Source: Girardinichthys multiradiatus
Taxonomy: Eukaryota > Chordata > Actinopteri > Cyprinodontiformes > Goodeidae
Length of the DNA: 64,000 bases
Assembly (NCBI RefSeq): GCF_021462225.1
Contig: NC_061801.1
Coordinates: forward strand, 8,676,125-8,740,124
Direction: 5' to 3'
Of this stretch, positions 12,169 through 23,660 are shown one piece after another. The position numbers and the translations under genes were made by a program. Within the stretch, counting starts at the first letter, position 1. Each line of letters begins with the position of its first letter. Below the pieces are notes generated by a model. The model did no database searches. It was not told where the DNA came from and was given only the letters and a program-made list of their open reading frames with translations.

Positions 12169-12575
12169 GTTTCAATGGGGGACATGGCTCTCTGACCTTT
12201 CAAAATGCAATTGCAAAAAAATATTTAACATAACAAAAATAGTCTTGGTGTGTTGGAAATGATATAGAGTGGTGTGAATGTGGTGTGTAAAATATTTTTT
12301 CAGTTTATGTGTGTATATGTGTGTGTAATTTTAAGTTCTCTTTATCAAGAGAGAGACTCCTTACTACTAAGAATGTGTGGCAAGCACGTTTATGCAGGCG
12401 CATCTTCTGTGAGAATAGTTTACAGCCTGCAGTTTGCAGACATTTCTCTAGGACAGTGATTCCCAACCCCTGCCCAACATGTTTTAGATGTGGCTCTGTT
12501 CCAGTACACCAGATTTAAATGATTGCATGAGCCATCAGGGCTGCAGAAACCTGTTAATCACTTTTTCATGAAATA

Positions 12576-14176
12576 CAGGTCCTTCTCAAAATATTAGCAT
12601 ATTGTGATAAAGTTAATTATTTTCCATAATGTCATGATGAAAATTTAACATTCATATATTTTAGATTCATTGCACACTAACTGAAATATTTCAGGTCTTT
12701 TATTGTCTTAATACGGATGATTTTGGCATACAGCTCATGAAAACCCAAAATTCCTATCTCACAAAATTAGCATATTTCATCCGACCAATAAAATAAAAGT
12801 GTTTTTAATACAAAAAACGTCAACCTTCAAATAATCATGTACAGTTATGCACTCAATACTTGGTCGGGAATCCTTTTGCAGAAATGACTGCTTCAATGCG
12901 GCGTGGCATGGAGGCAATCAGCCTGTGGCACTGCTGAGGTCTCATGGAGGCCCAGGATGCTTCGATAGCGGCCTTTAGCTCATCCAGAGTGTTGGGTCTT
13001 GAGTCTCTCAACGTTCTCTTCACAATATCCCACAGATTCTCTATGGGGTTCAGGTCAGGAGAGTTGTCAGGCCAATTGAGCACAGTGATACCATGGTCAG
13101 TAAACCATTTACCAGTGCTTTTGGCACTGTGAGCAGGTGCCAGGTCGTGCTGAAAAATGAAATCTTCATCTCCATAAAGCTTTTCAGCAGATGGAAGCAT
13201 GAAGTGTTCCAAAATCTCCTGATAGCTAGCTGCATTGACCCTGCCCTTGATAAAACACAGTGGACCAACACCAGCAGCTGACACGGCAACCAGACCATCA
13301 CTGACTGTGGGTACTTGACACTGGACTTCTGGCATTTCCTTCTCCCCAGTCTTCCTCCAGACTCTGGCACCTTGATTTCCGAATGACATGCAGAATTTGC
13401 TTTCATCCGAAAAAAGTACTTTGGACCATTGAGCAACAGTCCAGTGCTGCTTCTCTGTAGCCCAGGTCAGGCGCTTCTGCCGCTGTTTCTGGTTCAAAAG
13501 TGGCTTGACCTGGGGAATGCGGCACCTGTAGCCCATTTCCTGCACACGCCTGTGCACGGTGGCTCTGGATGTTTCTACTCCAGACTCAGTCCACTGCTTC
13601 CGCAGGTCCCCCAAGGTCTGGAATCGGCCCTTCTCCACAATCTTCCTCAAGGTCCGGTCACCTCTTCTCGTTGTGCAGCGTTTTCTGCCACACTTTTTCC
13701 TTCCCACAGACTTCCCACTGAGGTGCCTTGATACAGCACTCTGGGAACAGCCTATTCGTTCAGAAATTTCTTTCTGTGTCTTACCCTCTTGCTTGAGGGT
13801 GTCAATAGTGGCCTTCTGGACAGCAGTCAGGTCGGCAGTCTTACCCATGATTGGGGTTTTGAGTGATGAACCAGGCTGGGAGTTTTAAAGGCCTCAGGAA
13901 TCTTTTGCAGGTGTTTAGAGTTAACTCGTTGATTCAGATGATTAGGTTCATAGCTCGTTTAGAGACCCTTTTAATGATATGCTAATTTTGTGAGATGGGA
14001 ATTTTGGGTTTTCATGAGCTGTATGCCAAAATCATCCATATTAAGACAATAAAAAACCTGAAATATTTCAGTTAGTGTGCAATGAATCTAAAATATATGA
14101 ATGTTAAATTTTCATCATGACATTATGGAAAATAATGAACTTTATCACAATATGCTAATATTTTGAGAAGGACCTG
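12576..14176 (-). mobile_element. Full-length Tc1/mariner element with ~210-bp inverted repeats
   Basis: The element is 1601 bp, flanked on both sides by the TA dinucleotide (12574-12575 and 14177-14178) expected from Tc1 target duplication. Ends read CAGGTCCTTCTCAAAATATT and its inverse. The terminal inverted repeats run for about 210 bp each, from 12576 to about 12785 and from 13968 to 14176, with only scattered mismatches. Long repeats of this type carry transposase binding sites at both edges in fish Tc1 elements. A single transposase frame lies between them on the minus strand. A second, truncated copy lies at 62.85 kb. Confidence 0.9.
12853..13848 (-). CDS. Tc1-family DDE transposase (331 aa)
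   Basis: Cuts and pastes the surrounding element. An N-terminal paired-like helix-turn-helix region (residues 1-120, including KEISERIGCSQSAVSRHL) is followed by the catalytic domain with LFSDESKF (first Asp), QHDLAPAH (second Asp) and NSPDLNPIENLWD (the closing Glu). The length of 331 is normal for the family. The frame is open, but between residues about 175 and 195 the protein differs completely from the sister copy. Relative to that copy it has an 8-base deletion near 13330 and a 1-base loss near 13288, which cancel. The conserved KYPQSVMVWG segment is thereby replaced by out-of-frame residues, so activity is doubtful. Confidence 0.85.
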   Translation of the reverse strand: MGKTADLTAVQKATIDTLKQEGKTQKEISERIGCSQSAVSRHLSGKSVGRKKCGRKRCTTRRGDRTLRKIVEKGRFQTLGDLRKQWTESGVETSRATVHRRVQEMGYRCRIPQVKPLLNQKQRQKRLTWATEKQHWTVAQWSKVLFSDESKFCMSFGNQGARVWRKTGEKEMPEVQCQVPTVSDGLVAVSAAGVGPLCFIKGRVNAASYQEILEHFMLPSAEKLYGDEDFIFQHDLAPAHSAKSTGKWFTDHGITVLNWPDNSPDLNPIENLWDIVKRTLRDSRPNTLDELKAAIEASWASMRPQQCHRLIASMPRRIEAVISAKGFPTKY

Positions 14177-14390
14177 TATGTATTACTTTAACATAATCTG
14201 AAGAGATTGTGTCGTCACCTTTCACGATTTTTTGAAAAATAAATTTGTGAATATGGGACAGAAGCATATACTGGCTGTGAGATACTGAGTTGTGTATTTC
14301 TCCAAAACTCTACAGTAAAATTCTAAAATATATATTGTGGTTATAGTATAGGTGACCCTTTAACAAAATCTTTAGAGATTGTGTTGTCAC

Positions 14391-14438
<48 letters not shown>

Positions 14439-15057
14439 CATATACATCAAACATGTATGTGAAAGTAGTAAATATGTTATTATTATAAATGTTCTGAAGG
14501 TTACTTTTCTGTTTTCCTCTGAATTTCTTAAACGTTGCCAGGATCGGCGTCCAGAGTTATGCCGAAATTTGCACGTCCTGCCGCATATCGTTGAGAAAAC
14601 AGACTGACATGACCGATGAAGAAACTTCTGAAATATTTGTAATATTAACATGTTTCTTCACTATGAACGCCATGGAAAGGTTATGTTTTTTTGGCAGGTT
14701 TATTAAAAAAATTACGGTTTTGTTTCCTTTTATCTAAACCTGATGAGTCAAATGTTTTAAACTCAAAGTGTCTCAGGAAGATGTTCTCTGCTGCAAGGTT
14801 TGCAAGTACGGCTCACGTTCTCTTTTTGTAACAACAGCATAATAGTTGAAGAAACGCGTGTGCTTGTTTCGGCCTCGTTATCGTCATCCTGTGCTCGCGC
14901 CACAAGGGAACTACAGCCACCGTGAAAGCTGAAACACCGTATTTTGGCAAAGTTGATCTGTTTTTTTTAGCTAGCTGACAGGTAGATAAATAGAGTTCAA
15001 GGCTATTAAACAAGTGAATAGGGATGTAACATCTCTGTAATGTTAAATGCTGACAAC
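14177..15057. repeat. (TA)n microsatellite in otherwise unassigned sequence
   Basis: A TA dinucleotide run occupies about 14393-14442. The rest of the interval carries no feature I can support. Confidence 0.6.
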
Positions 15058-15200
15058 TGTATCTGATAGGTCTAAACAACCCGTCAGATACTGTTCCCCC
15101 TGTACTAAATAGAGGAACAGGGGAAACGGTATCTGATGGTGTTTATAGGACCGTCAGATACGGTTTACCCTGTTCAATACAGGGGAACGGTATCTGACGA
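15058..15200. repeat. Paired hairpins built from a GTATCTGAYGG motif
   Basis: Two adjacent imperfect palindromes at 15081-15139 and 15151-15199. Each arm carries CCGTCAGATAC..CCCTGT and its inverse ACAGGGG..GTATCTGACG, with loops of about 10 and 4 bases. A partial third copy (GTATCTGATAGG) precedes them at 15059. They may be subterminal repeats of a DNA transposon; no coding sequence is attached. Confidence 0.6.
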
Positions 15201-15387
15201 GGTGTAGAGACCCATTAAGATGCATTACCTATTTTTAAGAGAGAGGACATTTTTTATGGGATGCATAGACCTATCAGGAAGTCTCTCGACTGAATGCAAT
15301 TAATAGCTGGGGATGCTGAAAATAACAATAAATACATAACTATGCATTGACAACAGTATAGATATCTGTAGTTTATCTCTCTCTGTA

Positions 15388-15680
15388 GTCAAAAGTTTGG
15401 ACTCACCTCAGTCATTCAATTGCTTTTCCTTATTTTTATAACTTTCTACACTGTAGATACACAGTGAAAACATCAAAACTATTAAGCAAACGTATGTAGA
15501 ATTATGTAACAACCACAAAATTGTGAAAAATCTCAAAACATCTTGTTTATCTTAGATTCTTCTTAACAGTCCCCCTTTGCTTTAATTACTGCTTTGCATT
15601 TTCTCTATGAGCTTCATGAGGCAGTCACCTGAAATGGTTTTCCATTCCTCTGGGAACTCTTTCAAGACTGCGGGAAAACC
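15388..15680 (+). mobile_element. Half of a Tc1/mariner-like element
   Basis: GTCAAAAGTTTGGACTCACC marks a Tc1-type end. It is followed by the internal phrases TAGATTCTTCTTAACAGTCCCCCTTTGCTTT and CACCTGAAATGGTTTTCC, found in fish Tc1 elements and shared with the copy at 3.9 kb. No opposite end is present, so the element is truncated. Confidence 0.5.
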
Positions 15681-16034
15681 ATTTTTCGTATTTCAACCCA
15701 TACCAGCTAGTTTAAAACATTTGGATTTAACAATGCTTCAACTATTTTGTTGTTGGTACAGAAAGCAGAGAATGTGAGCCGTAATTGCAAACCATGCAGC
15801 AGAGAACATCTTCCTGAGACACAGAGTTTAAAACATTCAACTCAAACAAGTTTAGATAAAAGGTAACAAAACCGTAATTTTTTAACCAACCTGCCAAAAA
15901 AACATAAGGACCAGAGGAACTCCGAGGCGTCTGACCGCCAGCAGGGTGCGGTAGCTCCGACATTTTTTAAATAAAACTGTATTTAATTGTTATATTTCTA
16001 TAAATCCAGACCAGAAAGACAAATACTGAATACT

Positions 16035-16242
16035 TACAGTGCATCCAGAAAGTATTCACAGCGCTTCACATTTTGTTATGTTACAGCCTCAATCCAACTT
16101 GGATTAATCTCTTTCCTCAAAATTCTACAAACAAATACAAAGTATGTGTAGAATTTTGGGGAATAGAGATTAATACAATTTGGAATGAGGCTGTAACATT
16201 ACAAAATGTGAAGCGCTGTGAATACCTTCTGGATGCACTGTA
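16035..16242. mobile_element. Palindromic Tc1-type MITE
   Basis: A 208-bp near-perfect palindrome. It starts TACAGTGCATCCAGAAAGTA and ends with its inverse, and the arms stay paired almost to the middle (ACAAACAAATACAAAG). TA lies at both borders as expected for Tc1/mariner insertion. The flanks also mirror each other (AATACT..AGTATT). No coding sequence; it would have been mobilised by a transposase supplied elsewhere. Confidence 0.8.
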
Positions 16243-16546
16243 AGTATTTGTTCATATAGCGCAAGTCATATCGTCATTGCACTATTAGGCACTGTTATCG
16301 TACATCGCAGGTTTCTCTAATATCGTTGATATTAGTTTATTAATTAGTTATTAATTAGTTTCTAAGCAAACTTGTATCGGTGTCGAAGGGCAACAAACCA
16401 CTCAAAATGGCGGACGTGGTTCGTTCCCATCGAGTAACGAAGCGTTTACCGTTTTAAGTCTATAGGGTATATTTGGGCTTTAAGATGCTAATCCATTAGC
16501 CACCTAAAATGTTCCTAAACTGTAACTGACATGAAAACATACAAAC

Positions 16547-16688
16547 CTAATCTGTGCAGCAGAACTTTAGGGTTGAGACCAGCCTCCAGGACGTTGTGCC
16601 GCAGATGATCTTCTTTGTCCTCTTTAGCTGTTTGGGAAATCTCTCCCACTGCTGCACTCTGCCACCGTTTGAGCTGCTGTCTCCACAT
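16547..16688 (-). CDS. Candidate first coding exon of the C2H2 zinc-finger gene
   Basis: On the minus strand an ATG at 16686-16688 opens a 47-codon frame beginning [10 protein letters not shown] and ending NPKVLLHRL. It is followed by a donor site (G|GTTTGTATG, exon ends at 16547). The exon ends one base into a codon. The zinc-finger exon at 6666 begins two bases before a codon boundary, so joining them keeps the frame. An amphipathic, charged N-terminal exon ending in a KxxLHR-like sequence is common in fish genes of this kind (family knowledge). The implied intron is about 9.9 kb and full of transposons. No transcript evidence is available, so the link is inference. Confidence 0.5.
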
Positions 16689-16763
16689 CTTTGTTGTTAG
16701 CTTCTCTTCAAAAGATCCTTTAACAGTTACTGAGTAGTTATAACTCGGCTTTGATCCAAACTC

Positions 16764-19700
16764 TAGTGATGGGACATTTGAAGCAAAGCTTCGAGTTTAC
16801 AGAGTAAAAAGGTTCGATGCGTGTCTTGTCTTGCGGGAAATCACGTGACCGATGACAAACGATGCCTTGCATTTCCGTGGAGACGTCACTGCTTCATTTC
16901 GCGTGTCGGATTTCAAAATAAAAGCGCGATGACACTTGTTGCTTCGTGGGTTGTTGTAGTGGTTTGGTCGCACGTCAGCAGAGATAGGAGCATCTGAGAA
17001 GAATGGAGCCAACAAAAAAAGGAAAAGCTCTCCCATCTGGGAGTAATTTAAAATGTGTTCTCAAAACAAGGTTTGTGTAAAATGTGTTTGCAGCATTTAC
17101 TTAATTTTATTTGTATCATTACCAATAATTCTGTATCAATGAACTTTCATCTTTGTGTTTCAGTTGAAGTGTTTGTTGTGTGCCAGAGAGCTGGTATACA
17201 ATAATAACACCTCATCAATGCTTAGGCATTTCAGAGCCATATATGAAAAAGAAAAGCCACACACTTCAAATCTGTGGTCAATCTTATTGTAAAGGATTCA
17301 CAGCCCTTTACTGTTGTGGAAGACGAGGGGTTCAGGGAACTCCTTCATTTGCTGGATCCCACCTATGTTCTCCCTACTAGAAAGGTTTATATGTGTACAC
17401 AACAAGATCAAATGTAGTGCTAACAAAGAATTGCAGTAATTTCTATTAATTTCCTTTCCTTCAAGGCATTAAAGAAGATGGAGGAAAAATATGAAAAAAC
17501 AAACAAAAGAAAAGGCCAAAGAGGACATGCAGAAGGTGTCTGCTGTGAGCCTCACAGTAGATATGTGGACATTAATAAATACGGATGCATACCTGGCAAT
17601 AACATGCCACTTTGTTGATGCAGACGACAAACTGGGCTCTGTGTTGCTTAGAGTTGAGCATTTCCCTCAGAGTCACACATCAGAAAAACCCCACATGGAG
17701 GAGTGGGGAATAACTAATAAGGTTACTTGCCTATAGTCACTGATGCTGCATCAAACATTATTGCACGTGCTAAGGCCTTAAGGATCAGGCACTCTGTGTG
17801 CATTGCTCATGCACTGAAGTTGTTGGTAGGAAAATCATTTGACCAGGTCCCTGCTCTCTGTGACATTCGTACAAACGAATTGTAACATATTTTCACTCAA
17901 GCACCAAAGGTAAAGAAAGCTAGAAGTAGTACAGATACAGATAGGAAGACAGTCACAAAAGCTTGTTACTGATGTGGACAGATGCTGGAATAGCATAACC
18001 TCACTATCTTGTCAGGAGTATCAAACAATTGAGGAGTGCTTACCTGTATTATTCACTTTTACCAGGCAACATTAGAACTCCCAGAAGAGAGAAGGGTCTC
18101 AATCTCAAAGATAATCCTTAATGAACATGCTGCACCATGCAGTACTTGCAAAATTAGCAAATATCACCAGAGTTGCTAAACTTCTCTCAGAAGTTTTTAA
18201 AGTGTCAGAGAACATGTGACAAGTATAGAATCCCTAAACATAATGACAGTGGCCACATTTTTTACCCCAGGTTTCAAACTCTTGGCTTTCTCAGCCAAAA
18301 CAAGGCACAAGAGGCAGTACAGCAGCTAATCTCTGAACATACTGCCCTAATAGCCAGCAGTGAAGCTCCACATCCATCAGATGCAAGAGAAGGCACCAGC
18401 AACTCTAGTGAGTTTTTATTTATTCTGTAAATTCCTTGACCTTGACATATTAGTACTGCTGTATTTCAGCTGCTGGTGTTGTATGATTATGTAATGGATT
18501 GTGATCTATTTAAAATGAATTGCCTAAATAATTTATTTTGTAGACTATTTAAATCAAATTGTTCGAAGTGAATTTTCTAAATTAAGAACATCACAGATTG
18601 TTTATGGATGTTTGTCTGTTTTGATTAGCATTGTTGGTTTATATTTTATAATGTTTTTTTTTTGTTTTTTGTATGTACCTCACGGGTTGCTGTAGTTAAT
18701 GAGGGCAGGCCCTATAAAGGCTTGTAGAATCATTGTGCCAATGATTGACTTGAACTGACAACATGCTTGGCACAAGGAAATTAATGAACACTTATTGTTC
18801 CCCAGTGAAAGCAGCGAGGTATGTTTTGTTTTGTTGTTTGTATTGTAAGTTTATGTTTATATTCTAATATTTGTACATGTTTTAGTTTTCACGGTGATTG
18901 AAGGACTGAGGTGACTGAGGGAAAATAAAATGCTACAATCACCCGTCGAGACTGGCTGATTAATTTAAGTGCTGGGGAGCTGCTACAGATTATATTTAAG
19001 ATTGTTTTTTTTGTTTTTTTTGCTATTTATTGATAAGCTGTGGCGTCTGCTAGATGAGACGAAGCTCCAATGCCACAGCAGATGCCATTGTAGAGGTGGA
19101 GCAATATCTGGCAGAAGTTAACTTGAGGAGACATGAGGACCCCTGGAGTACTAGCATACACAAAAACATTACTTGTACCACATGGCACAGAGGTTCCTAT
19201 GCTCACCAGCATCCTTAGTGCCTTACGAGAGCGTGTTTTCCAAGGCTGGGGAGGTCAACAGCCGACAAAGAAATCGCCTTCAACCACAAACAGTGAAATT
19301 ATTCTTGTTTTTGAATACAAATAATTAACACCCAAATACCCATCCACCAGCAATTTCACATTTAGTTGTTTGATCAGCAAGGACACATCAGTCTCACCCA
19401 GGAGAAACAGACTGAATGGTATTGAACGAGTGAAACTCTGTGTGCAGCTAACTATAAAAGATCTGAAGCAAAAGTTCCAGAAAAATAATTCAAGTTTTTC
19501 AGGAAAGAAGTCCCAAACACAAAGCTTACAGTGCATCTTCATTGTTAAATCAGTCCACATAAAAATCATATCACATAAAAGAAAACTATTACCACTGACG
19601 TCAGAATATTAGCAGAATTATTTTGGGTATCAATCATTTTAAGACCTAAAAAGAAATGACAAATGGGTTTGAAAAAAAACTTTATTGTGACAATACTCCA

Positions 19701-19864
19701 AACTGCCATATTCTGATATTTGAAGTATGAAGGCTGTCACAGTGTCTGTGCAGCAGCAGATGTCTCTAGTGAGAAATGAATGAAGCATCAAGTAATGAAC
19801 CTTTAGTCAAAGCAATGTGCTGGAAAGCTTCATTGCTTCATGAGGCTTCATTTGGCCATCACTA
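16764..19864 (+). mobile_element. hAT transposon, about 3.1 kb, decayed
   Basis: Ends are inverted: TAGTGATGGGACATTTGAAGC at the left, and GCTTCATTTGGCCATCACTA at the right, which is the inverse with a few mismatches. Internal GAAGCAAAGCTTCGA-like subterminal motifs recur near both edges. Plus-strand coding pieces of a BED-finger hAT transposase lie inside in the correct order. An 8-bp target duplication is not clear (CCAAACTC versus GCCAAGTC). Confidence 0.75.
17162..19320 (+). pseudogene. hAT transposase pseudogene (BED finger, DDE/RNase H fold, dimerisation end)
   Basis: Recognisable pieces in order: a BED zinc finger (LKCLLCARELVYNNNTSSML, 17163-17230); the N-terminal RNase H segment with VSLTVDMWTLINTDAYLAIT (17537-17600); VTDAASNIIARAK and CIAHALKLLV (about 17737-17825), around a catalytic Asp; and the C-terminal dimerisation segment (VPCERVFSKAG-like, 19190-19265). 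These lie in different frames separated by stops and frameshifts, so no full protein is made. BED-hAT transposases bind the subterminal repeats and excise the element. The element matches ZBED-related hAT families by domain order. Confidence 0.7.
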
Positions 19865-20478
19865 GCCAAGTCTACTTCTTCATCTTCTTTTTCGTGTTCT
19901 TCGCCATTGGCAGACAACAATTTGGCACATTACCGCCACCAACTGGTAAAGAGTGTGAATCAGGATAAGCACGCTCCAAAAGAAATATGACCTGATCAAC
20001 GCTGGGATGCATTTGTGCACTGTCTGTTAGTGAATCATAAATGAAAGTTATATCTCTGATCTTTCTCTCTAATGTAGTTAAATCCACATCAGAATCAGGT
20101 CAAATCCAGGGTGTTATTATCATTAGTGGCACTATTGGACTGGTACTATTGGACCAATGTCTAAATGATTTATTTCTAACTCTGTTGCTTTCAGTACGAT
20201 TGTCCAACCAAATATTTTATTAACTGCTCTTTTTTTTCTCCCTGCAGGTTTGTAAAGTTGCCTGCATGGGGTGGTTTTAACGTTGGCCCTGCAGATTAAC
20301 TCAGTAGTTTAATGACAGCTGATTCTGTTAGGATCTGCCATTTTGGTCTTTGTTGTGGTTTTGTGTTCGTTTACTTTTCAGCTTGGTGTTTCTATTCCTT
20401 TGGGTTTAATAGTTATTCCTTCATTCTTCTAATGGTATTTCACCCATCTCTACCTGTAAAGCTGAAATTGGAGTTGCT

Positions 20479-21480
20479 TTAATTGCTCCTGTAATTGTGC
20501 GCAAACCTTGATGTTGAATGACATCTAGGTTCCTGGGAACTGTCAGAATCTGATCTATAAACTATACAACAAAAATCAACTGTAGGTCTTATGAGGCTTA
20601 CGTAAATTACTTTTAAAGCTTGTCTGTCTGAGCCCCATTCACTCCTGAATAAAAACCTAATTATATACACAAATGTTTTTACATATACCAATAACCTTTT
20701 GTAAATGCACTGTGCAGGTTAGTTTTTCACTACAGCCTCTTTGCAACTTTAAGACAATTTTCCATTTCCACATTCTAATATTTTATTATGCAAGTCCAAT
20801 AAAATCACATCTGAATACTCAATAAGTTAACTTTTAATTACATAACAGATCTGAACATTTCCTGGAGTTGACATTTTGTACGTCTTAACTATTAATTCCC
20901 ACCTTTCTTTGGAATTGAATGTTGAACTTAATGAATCAACATCACCGCTCATGTTTTTTTCCCTAATTCTTTGTTGACTTATTGTCTTATATTTCTCCCA
21001 TTCAGCTCCACTACAACATCAATTAGGCCACCCTCCAGTTTCATCCTTCTGTTAATTCAAGCCAACTTAAATCCTTATTGGAAAATTATCACTTCAAATA
21101 GTTGTCTTTAATAACAGTCCAAGAACAGAGCCCTGCCAATGAATCAGAAACTAATGTAATATCAGTGGCTGTCTCTGTGCCAATTCTGATGTTTGATCTT
21201 GTTCCGTCTGCATTGCTAATGCATATAAGATGTTTAGACTCCATTAACTCCTCAATAACCAACCCATTCCCATCAGTCCTCTAGTCCCATATTGTGTTGT
21301 AGGCATTAAAATTACCACACCATATCAAGCTAAATTTCCATTCTTTTGTCCATATTTCAACCACTATGTACTCAAGTTCTTGTCCTTTTTCCTTGTTTTA
21401 GAAAAACTACACATCCTCTCCCCTATCCCTACAAATACTAATATAGCCATTGATAATAAAATCTAATGTAGGTTTTAGCC
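20479..21480 (-). pseudogene. Non-LTR retrotransposon remnant (I/Nimb-like)
   Basis: On the minus strand an endonuclease piece (GNFNAYNTIWD, near 21265-21310) is followed downstream by the end of a reverse transcriptase (SEWGSDRQALKVIYVSLIRP and DFCCIVYRSDS, 20510-20650). The order and motifs match LINEs with an apurinic-type endonuclease of the I/Nimb or Jockey group. Many stops and gaps lie between. The family assignment is by motif only. Confidence 0.5.
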
Positions 21481-21533
21481 ACGTTTCATGAATGCGTATA
21501 TCTTCAGGTTAGGGTAAAATATATATATATATG

Positions 21534-21872
21534 CATGGTGGCGCAGTTGGTAGCACTGTTGCCTTTCAGCAAGAAGGTCCTGGGTTCAATTCCTGGCCTG
21601 GGGTCTTTCTGCATGGAGTTTGCATGTTCTCCACGTGCATGCGTGGGTTCTCACCGGGTACTCTGGCTTCCTCCCACAGTCCAAAGACATGCCTGTTAGG
21701 TTATTTGGTAACTCTAAAATTTCCCTTAGGTGTATGAATGAGTGTGTGCATGGTTGTATGTATGTTGCCCTGCGATGGACTGGTGACCTGTCCAGGGTGT
21801 ACCCTGCCTCTCACCCATAGACTGCTGGAGATAGGCACCAGCTCCCCTGTGACCCACTATGGAATAAGTGGT
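21534..21872 (+). mobile_element. tRNA-headed SINE-like element
   Basis: The head GGTGGCGCAGTTGGTAGCAC resembles a polymerase III A box and GGTTCAATTCC a B box, about 45 bases apart. The body (GGGTCTTTCTGCATGGAGTTTGCATGTTCTCC.., ending TGACCCACTATGGAATAAGTGGTAGAAAATGACTGA) is a very common fish interspersed repeat. TA-rich runs flank both sides (21520-21533 and 21886-21905), so the insertion went into a TA microsatellite. The classification as SINE rather than a MITE is a judgement. Confidence 0.6.
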
Positions 21873-21905
21873 AGAAAATGACTGACTATATATATATATA
21901 TATAG

Positions 21906-22200
21906 ACGTGGTTACTGCAGCACATGTATGACTCTAAAAAGGTTAAAAAAAAAATAACCTAAATCCTCATCTGTTGAAGTTTATATTACCAGAGGCATCA
22001 ACATCCTGTTTTGTTCAGGAAATGAACTCATTCCTTAAATCCCCCCTAAAAACATTTGAATATTTAATATGTAAGATTTTATGCTACTTAAAAAATTAAT
22101 TAATTCAAGTGTTGTAAAATGTTTCTATATTTTAGCCAAGAAAGACTGTTATTAACTATAAGTGCATGTAAACTACCCAAGACGGTAAGGTAAAGGAAAG
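21906..22200. other. Unassigned spacer
   Basis: No gene or repeat is recognised. It would be the intron upstream of the exon candidate at 22218 if that exon is real. Confidence 0.3.
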
Positions 22201-22217
22201 TTATTCTTTTCCTTTAG

Positions 22218-22397
22218 ACCCCAGACGATACATTTGTGGTGCTGCTTCAGTATCTGGAGGGGCTCTATGGAGGAACAAAGGAAACAACAGTCCTGAAGGC
22301 CTTCATGCTGGTGGAAGAATCTGGAAAGGCACCAAAGGACATAGTTGTCCATCAGAGGGCGCAGAGAGTCAGAGAAGTGATCCAGCTCTTCTCCTGA
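22218..22397 (+). CDS. Candidate terminal exon of an unknown gene
   Basis: A strong splice acceptor (TTATTCTTTTCCTTTAG, ending 22217) opens a 59-codon frame to TGA at 22395-22397. The reading includes DDTFVVLLQYLEGLYGGTKE and KAPKDIVVHQRAQRVREVIQ. Codon choice and balanced amino-acid content look coding, unlike the surrounding AT-rich sequence. I do not recognise the family. No upstream exon was found within the window. A retained fragment of a mobile element cannot be excluded. Confidence 0.4.
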   Translation, partial: TPDDTFVVLLQYLEGLYGGTKETTVLKAFMLVEESGKAPKDIVVHQRAQRVREVIQLFS

Positions 22398-22436
22398 CCC
22401 ATGGGAACTACTGGACTTGACAAAACAACACAGAAA

Positions 22437-23660
22437 TGCCCCTTTTCCACTGGCTCGATTTGGCTCGACTCGGCTCCACTCGGCTCACTTCGCGAGCATT
22501 TCCATTACTGTTATTTCAGTATCGGTACTGTCCGAGCTACCGCACCCTGTTGGCGGTCAGACATCTCGGAGTTCCTCCGGTCCTTGGTTCCCAGAAGCAA
22601 TCACACACTTTATTTAACTCTGACTCTTACAGGAACGACTCTCAAACAATTTCTAACTTTTAGCTCCTTTAATCTAAATTAGGCAGAGGAATGATTACAG
22701 AAATCAGCACTGAGGCTCCCATCTCGGATCGTTGCCATCTGTGTAAGGATGACGAAGAGCCCCGAACGAAGGTCACATGTAGTTTTATATCTGGCACTCC
22801 GATGCAATGGATGTGCACTCCCTCAGTGATTATCAGTAAACTATGTGTCACCATTGTGGTGTCTATTTGGTAGGTTGTGTAGTAGCAGGTGTCCATCCTT
22901 AATCTAAGTGTGCTGTGGCTTCCTAATCAAACCAGTTATACCGGCTGCTCCACTATCAAACCCAGTGCCCCAGCCTCAGGTCATTCATGACAACCCTTGG
23001 GCCGTTTATCCTTGTAATGTGTGTCAATGAGCATTCTCATCCTATTCTAACAAAAGGGAGACATTAGAACATATGTTTTATATTACTGCGGTATAAATGG
23101 GAAAACCAGCTATGAATAATATTAATAAAGGTTATTCCTAACAACACCTACTTCTTTAGTACCTCCTTCTTAGCAGGGCTAAGCGAGGCTGAGTCAGTAC
23201 CGTACGTGACGTGAACAAACGACTGTTCATTGATTGGCCGTGGGAGTGGCCAGCCGTAAGAGTCGACCAGTGTAAAAAAAACAACCGCCATTTTCAAACG
23301 TGCATTCAAGTGAGTTTATTTCTTCGGTTTATATCTTCATGGAATTGAAGAAGAACCCCAATCAAGCTCACAAATAGCAACAGCACAGGCCAACGTCTTC
23401 CATAGCTCCCTCTTCTTGTTTTTGTAACACGTTTCGGTCTTATTCTTCTTTACATTGGCGGTTGGCGAAGAACGGTAGTGCTCCAATAGCGCTGCCATGT
23501 GTTTCATGCAACACGACACATGATGCTTCAAAGCTGCGCCTCCAGGAGGTGTTCCCTTCAACGGAGCAAAAGCGGGTCTATAGAAATGCAACACACAACG
23601 TGCAGAGCCGTGTGGAGCTGTTCAGGGCTGGCCAAATCGAGCCAGTGGAAAATGGGCAGA
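22437..23660. mobile_element. 1.2-kb non-autonomous DNA element with 25-bp inverted ends
   Basis: The left end TGCCCCTTTTCCACTGGCTC (continuing GATTT) and the right end AAATCGAGCCAGTGGAAAATGGGCA are inverse copies with one mismatch in 25. GC-rich subterminal motifs (GGCTCGACTCGGCTCCACTC) follow the left end, and a related phrase (GAGCCGTGTGGAGC) precedes the right end. No transposase is encoded. Superfamily uncertain (hAT or PIF-like). Confidence 0.6.

Noticed and set aside
21534..21620. tRNA gene
   Set aside because: A and B box-like sequences are present but no cloverleaf with an anticodon arm can be formed; the body is a known style of fish repeat.
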